Positions 60,605 to 64,000 of a stretch of 64,000 bases of DNA are shown here, piece after piece; the stretch's first letter is position 1; every line of letters starts with the position of its first letter. A model generated the notes under the pieces. The model was not told the DNA's origin. It saw nothing but the letters and a program-made list of their open reading frames with translations, and made no database searches. The position numbers were made by a program, and so were the translations under genes. The stretch spans positions 744,001-808,000 of the forward strand of contig NZ_LMVL02000002.1 of NCBI RefSeq assembly GCF_001541345.2, read 5' to 3'. Origin of the DNA: Gillisella vitis. GTDB taxonomy: Bacteria; Pseudomonadota; Alphaproteobacteria; Rhizobiales; Rhizobiaceae.

Positions 60605-61297
60605 TCACTCTGAACCTGACACACTCTCATTTCGTGTCCGTTCATCCGATATGCGCAGAGGACTGAAACTCATCCGGTGAAGGGGGCAGGGACCATGGTC
60701 GGCGATAGCCTGCTGGTGGGCCTTGGTGCCGTAGCCCGCATGCGCATCAAAGCCGTATTGAGGAAAGACCAGGGCGGCGCGCGTCATCATCCGGTCTCGC
60801 ATGACCTTGGCGACAATCGATGCGGCGGCAATGGAGAGCGATCTTGCATCGCCTTTGATCACGGCTGTCCCGCCACAGATCAGCCCAGGAGGAACGTCCT
60901 TGCCATCGCAAAGCAGATGGGCGGGGGCGAGTGAAAGCCCAGCTGCTGCCCGGCGCATGGCGTCGAGGCTGGCTTTGCGAATATCCCGCCGGTCGATATG
61001 GTCGGAGCCTGAAGAGGCGATGGAGACCGTTGCCGTTGCCAGAATCTGAATGAAAAGCGCCTCGCGTCTGGCCGCCGTAAGCTTTTTCGAGTCGTTGAGA
61101 CCGTCAGGAATGGCCTCTGGGTCGAGAATGACGGCTGCGGCCACCACCGGCCCGGCCAAGGGTCCGCGCCCGGCCTCATCCGTGCCAGCCACCGGCCAGC
61201 ACCCTTTGGCCCGAAAACTCTCTTCCAGCGAAAAATCCGGCCCGGTCAGGGGCAGGGTGAAAAGATCGGGCATGTCGGATGGAGAACGTTTTGGCAT
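60605..61297 (-). CDS. rnhB: Ribonuclease HII
   Basis: 230 residues from ATG 61297 ([17 protein letters not shown], matching rhizobial starts; upstream TTG/ATG codons up to 61333 are in frame). RNase HII motifs: [20 protein letters not shown] (catalytic Asp-Glu), [52 protein letters not shown]. Cleaves RNA in RNA-DNA hybrids and removes single misincorporated ribonucleotides. Placed after the F0 genes on the opposite strand. Confidence 0.95.
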   Translation of the reverse strand: MPKRSPSDMPDLFTLPLTGPDFSLEESFRAKGCWPVAGTDEAGRGPLAGPVVAAAVILDPEAIPDGLNDSKKLTAARREALFIQILATATVSIASSGSDHIDRRDIRKASLDAMRRAAAGLSLAPAHLLCDGKDVPPGLICGGTAVIKGDARSLSIAAASIVAKVMRDRMMTRAALVFPQYGFDAHAGYGTKAHQQAIADHGPCPLHRMSFSPLRISDERTRNESVSGSE

Positions 61298-61988
61298 GTG
61301 GCAGACGTCGCACATCATCCGCGTGGCTTGCAAGCCCGTTGCATACCTCTTTAAACCGGAATCGGTTTGAGGGGAGAATTATGCGGGGAGTTAGAGTGTT
61401 ACAACGTCCTTTGTGCGTTTTATTAGAGTACACGACGCACCTTGATGAATTGGCTTCGCCCCCCTCATCCCCCTGCCGGGGACTTCTCCCCGCTGGGGAG
61501 AAGAGGTCAACACGACAACACCGAGCCTCATCCTGAGGCTGCTAGCAAAGGCGTTTATCGGCTTTTGCTTGCGCGTAGAAGGCACAAGAAGCCGCCGCCA
61601 CCTACTCCCCATCCGGGAGAAGGCAGAGGCAAAGGCAAGAGGGGGCGGCAAAGCCGAGAGACGTTTGCGTCGTGTACTTTGGCGTTTTGTCAAACGCACG
61701 ACGCTGTCATGCTGTTGGTAAAAGGCTTCGGCGTCGCTTTGATGCAGAAGGATCAAAAGGGGTCGATCCCTCTACCCAAGACCGCGACGCCGCGCCGGAC
61801 AAGCGGTCAAGGAAACCGCTTCCGGCATTTCCGAGGGCCGCCCTTGCGGTAGGCGGTGTGGCCTCGGAAAGAGAAGGTTGAAATTTATCTGCATGCTGCC
61901 GGGTTGGATGGATAGTCCGAGGCCCGGGGCGGAGGTACCAGAGTGATCACTCTCTTCCACCCGGGCTGCCAGGTCGAACAATGGTTTG
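61298..61988. other. Long intergenic region of repeat-like sequence
   Basis: 691 bp. It contains a diverged palindrome (about 61347-61385, ACCGGAATCGGTTT core with AATTATGCG), a pyrimidine/purine-rich palindromic block (CTTCTCCCCGCTGGGGAGAAG at about 61486-61506), and two copies of a GTACACGACGC / GTCGTGTAC-type motif (about 61427 and 61668) facing each other about 240 bp apart. Frames across it encode Pro/Arg-rich junk. I read it as a mosaic of repeats, not a gene. Confidence 0.55.
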
Positions 61989-63146
61989 CTACAGCAGGGA
62001 CAGTTGCACACCATTGCCCATCGGCGGGATGAACAGATTGTCGCGCAATTGCATGCTCCGACGGCCCATTTGGAGCCGCTTGGTGGCAATCTCGAAACGG
62101 CGGCTGATCTGCCAGGCATAGGGGCCAGTGCCTTTCATCCGCTTGCCGAATTCCGCATCGTAATCCTTGCCATCGCGCATTGAGCGCACCAGCGACATGA
62201 CATGGCGGTAGCGGTCAGGATAATGTTGCAGAAGCCAGTCACGAAACAGCGGGCTGACCTCCAGTGGCAGGCGCAACAGGACATAGCTTGCCTCCGAGGC
62301 CCCGGCTGCCTTGGCAGCATCGAGGATACGCTCAATTTCATGATCATTCAGGGCGGGAATGATCGGCGACACCAAGACACTTGTCGAGATGCCAGCCTCG
62401 CTCAGGGCCTTGATCGCCTCCAGCCGACGGCTTGGGGTTGAAGCGCGAGGTTCCATCGTCCGGGCCAGCTTGCGATCCAGCGTGGTGACTGAAATACCAA
62501 CCTTGGCCAGGCCCTTTTCGGCCATGTCGGCCAGAAGATCGATGTCGCGCAGCACCATTGCCGACTTGGTGACGATGGCAACCGGATGATTGGCCTCCTT
62601 CAAGACCTCAAGCAATTGCCGCATGATCCGCCATTCCCGCTCGATGGGCTGGTAAGGATCGGTATTGGTGCCGATGGCGATGGTGCGAGGCTTGTAGCCT
62701 GGCTTGGACAGTTCGCGCTCCAATAGTTTTGGCGCATCCGGCTTGGCAAACAGCCGGGCTTCGAAATCAAGCCCTGGAGACAGGCCCATATAACTGTGGC
62801 TGGGCCGGGCAAAACAATAGATGCAACCATGCTCACAGCCACGATACGGATTGACCGAACGATCGAAGGGAATGTCCGGCGAATCATTGCGGGTAATCAC
62901 CGTCTTTGGCCGCTCCACCTGGACTTCGGTGCGGAACGGCGGCATGTCTTCGAGACTTGCCCAGCCATCGTCTTCCAGCTGCCGCTCCAGCGTTTCAAAA
63001 CGCCCGGAGGGATTGAGCCCCGCGCCGCGTCCGCGCCTGCGTGCGCCATCCACCCGAAGCCCTGAGGCGACCAGCAGCGCGTCGGCAATATCCGCCGTAT
63101 TGGCAGGCTGAAAAGCAGCCTGCCTGACATCAGACAGTACGGTCAT
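61989..63146 (-). CDS. Radical SAM protein, PA0069 family (SplB-like)
   Basis: 385 residues from ATG 63146 with AGGAG 8-12 nt upstream. The iron-sulfur motif is YRGCEHGCIYCFARPSH, Cys104-x3-Cys108-x2-Cys111, followed by YMGLSPGLDFEARLFAK and AIGTNTDPYQPIEREW, both characteristic of the PA0069 family (related to spore photoproduct lyase-like SplB). The substrate is unknown. Reductive cleavage of SAM produces a 5'-deoxyadenosyl radical. Divergent from the small glycosyltransferase gene. Confidence 0.92.
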   Translation of the reverse strand: MTVLSDVRQAAFQPANTADIADALLVASGLRVDGARRRGRGAGLNPSGRFETLERQLEDDGWASLEDMPPFRTEVQVERPKTVITRNDSPDIPFDRSVNPYRGCEHGCIYCFARPSHSYMGLSPGLDFEARLFAKPDAPKLLERELSKPGYKPRTIAIGTNTDPYQPIEREWRIMRQLLEVLKEANHPVAIVTKSAMVLRDIDLLADMAEKGLAKVGISVTTLDRKLARTMEPRASTPSRRLEAIKALSEAGISTSVLVSPIIPALNDHEIERILDAAKAAGASEASYVLLRLPLEVSPLFRDWLLQHYPDRYRHVMSLVRSMRDGKDYDAEFGKRMKGTGPYAWQISRRFEIATKRLQMGRRSMQLRDNLFIPPMGNGVQLSLL

Positions 63147-63417
63147 TTGGAACTCCTGACGGGCCAACCGGCCCTTTCATGAGCACAGATCTAACGCTAA
63201 AAAGAGAACAATGCAAGAACAAAATGCCGATCGTGAAAACCCAATCATGGATTGCGCAAAATCAAAAAACACACCAAAAAATATATTCAATGGTCGCAAT
63301 GAGAAGTAAAAAACAGCATGTCCTGCTCTATCCACTTGCCAATCTGTCCTCGATCAAATTCCAGTCAAGCACGGTTCACCCGTGGTAAAGCATGATGCAT
63401 TGCGGTATGAGTAACGG

Positions 63418-63939
63418 ATGTTGACTGTTATTATCGAATGCCGCGATCAGGAAAGCGAATTGGCACAAACCTTGACCACCCTTGTCGCCGGGGCGGTGCA
63501 GGGTATTATTTGTGACGTGGTTGTTCTGGATCATGGGTCCAGCGATGGGACGTCGCGGTTGGCCGACGCAGCGGGCTGCCGATTTCACATGATTTGGGAT
63601 TTGCGAGATGTGGTCGCGGCCGCCAGGGGCGAATGGTTGCTCCTGGTTGAGCCAGGCGCCCGGCCATCGTCAGGATGGATCGAGGAAGTCGCTGAATATG
63701 TGGCGCTGAACAGCGCGCCAGCCCGGTTTTCACCCTCAAGACATCATAAGCGTCCGTTTTTCCGACGCTTCACCCGACGCGGTCCGCCGTTGGAACATGG
63801 ATTTCTGTTGCGAAAGAGTCAGGCCCAATCCCTGGTCAAGACGGGCATGAAGCTAGCCGATCTGGTCGTTGGCCTGAGGGGCCGGGCGCTGTCGAGTGAA
63901 ATGGTGCCAGCCTGGGCGGTCCGTCAGGCACGGGCTTAA
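63418..63939 (+). CDS. Small family 2 glycosyltransferase-like protein
   Basis: 173 residues, about half of a full GT2 enzyme. The GT-A Rossmann start is visible (MLTVIIECRDQESELAQTLT, VVVLDHGSSDGTSRLADAAG), but the metal-binding DxD is replaced around GEWLLLVEPGARPSSGW and no C-terminal acceptor domain or membrane helix is present. Transfer of a sugar is therefore uncertain; it could be a minimal or degenerate transferase. Family members of this short form occur beside molybdopterin and radical SAM genes in rhizobia. Confidence 0.75.
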   Translation: MLTVIIECRDQESELAQTLTTLVAGAVQGIICDVVVLDHGSSDGTSRLADAAGCRFHMIWDLRDVVAAARGEWLLLVEPGARPSSGWIEEVAEYVALNSAPARFSPSRHHKRPFFRRFTRRGPPLEHGFLLRKSQAQSLVKTGMKLADLVVGLRGRALSSEMVPAWAVRQARA

Positions 63940-63964
63940 CATTGCCGGTTAAGGCCCTCAGGCT

Positions 63965-64000
63965 TCAATTCTTGGTGCTGGGCTTGCCCCCATATCGGCC
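63965..64000 (-). CDS. C-terminal end of an unidentified gene
   Basis: On the minus strand the last 11 codons of a frame entering from the right read GRYGGKPSTKN and stop at 63965-63967. Too short to identify; convergent with the glycosyltransferase gene. Confidence 0.35.
   Translation of the reverse strand, partial: GRYGGKPSTKN

Noticed and set aside
61442..61852. 136-residue Pro/Arg-rich frame between rnhB and the radical SAM gene
   Set aside because: Runs through palindromic repeat sequence; composition is not protein-like.

Overview
The window looks like chromosomal DNA of a Rhizobiaceae alphaproteobacterium, most likely Agrobacterium/Allorhizobium or Rhizobium. The evidence is the high GC content, the F0 ATP synthase cluster with duplicated b and b' subunits (atpI-B-E-b'-b followed by rnhB), the lpxK / HAD / waaA / DUF4170 / cysQ / pmbA block beside mutL and a DUF2093 gene, and families of palindromic intergenic repeats of the rhizobial kind. 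The genus is inferred from gene content, not from a search.

Layout. Positions 1-2590 hold the end of an operon: an ABC transporter permease (cut by the window edge), an M24 peptidase-like enzyme and a flavin reductase-like protein. Positions about 2600-23480 form a composite genomic island abutting the 3' end of a tRNA-Gln(CTG) gene (23463-23536, minus strand). Copies of the tRNA 3' end recur at 15038 (perfect, 20 bp) and, degenerate, at 2777 and 8625. I read the island as three modules stacked on one tRNA. Module 1 (2777-8622) carries one giant exonuclease-RecQ-UvrD fusion gene between two related direct repeats. Module 2 (8622-15040) carries a DarT-like ADP-ribosyltransferase fused to an HD domain, a DarG-like macro-domain protein with a DprA/SLOG-like domain, a divergent truncated DEAD/DEAH helicase and an integrase remnant. 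Module 3 (15057-23479) is an 8.4-kb integrated mobilizable element: HEPN protein, Vsr, HNH endonuclease, cytosine methyltransferase, HUH replication protein, exported Ig-like protein, broken MobV relaxase, excisionase-like HTH protein and an intact tyrosine integrase next to the tRNA.

From 23.8 kb on the DNA is mostly core genome: Ppx/GppA phosphatase and rlmE; a GGDEF/EAL protein and a PAS-receiver protein; mutL; the lipid A/Kdo genes lpxK and waaA with cysQ and pmbA; a CPA2 antiporter; a patatin; rsmD, an RsuA-family pseudouridine synthase and tadA; a TAT-exported metallo-hydrolase; an MFS exporter; a PRC-barrel protein; an SMP-30 protein; a LuxR solo; a NasS-like nitrate sensor followed by a sigma-54-type promoter and attenuator-like leader; mrp; a CorA-like channel; kup; the F0 operon; rnhB; a radical SAM protein and a small glycosyltransferase.

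The most unusual content is the island: DNA-targeting conflict genes (DarTG variant, HEPN, restriction-modification, two large helicases) stacked in tandem behind one tRNA gene.
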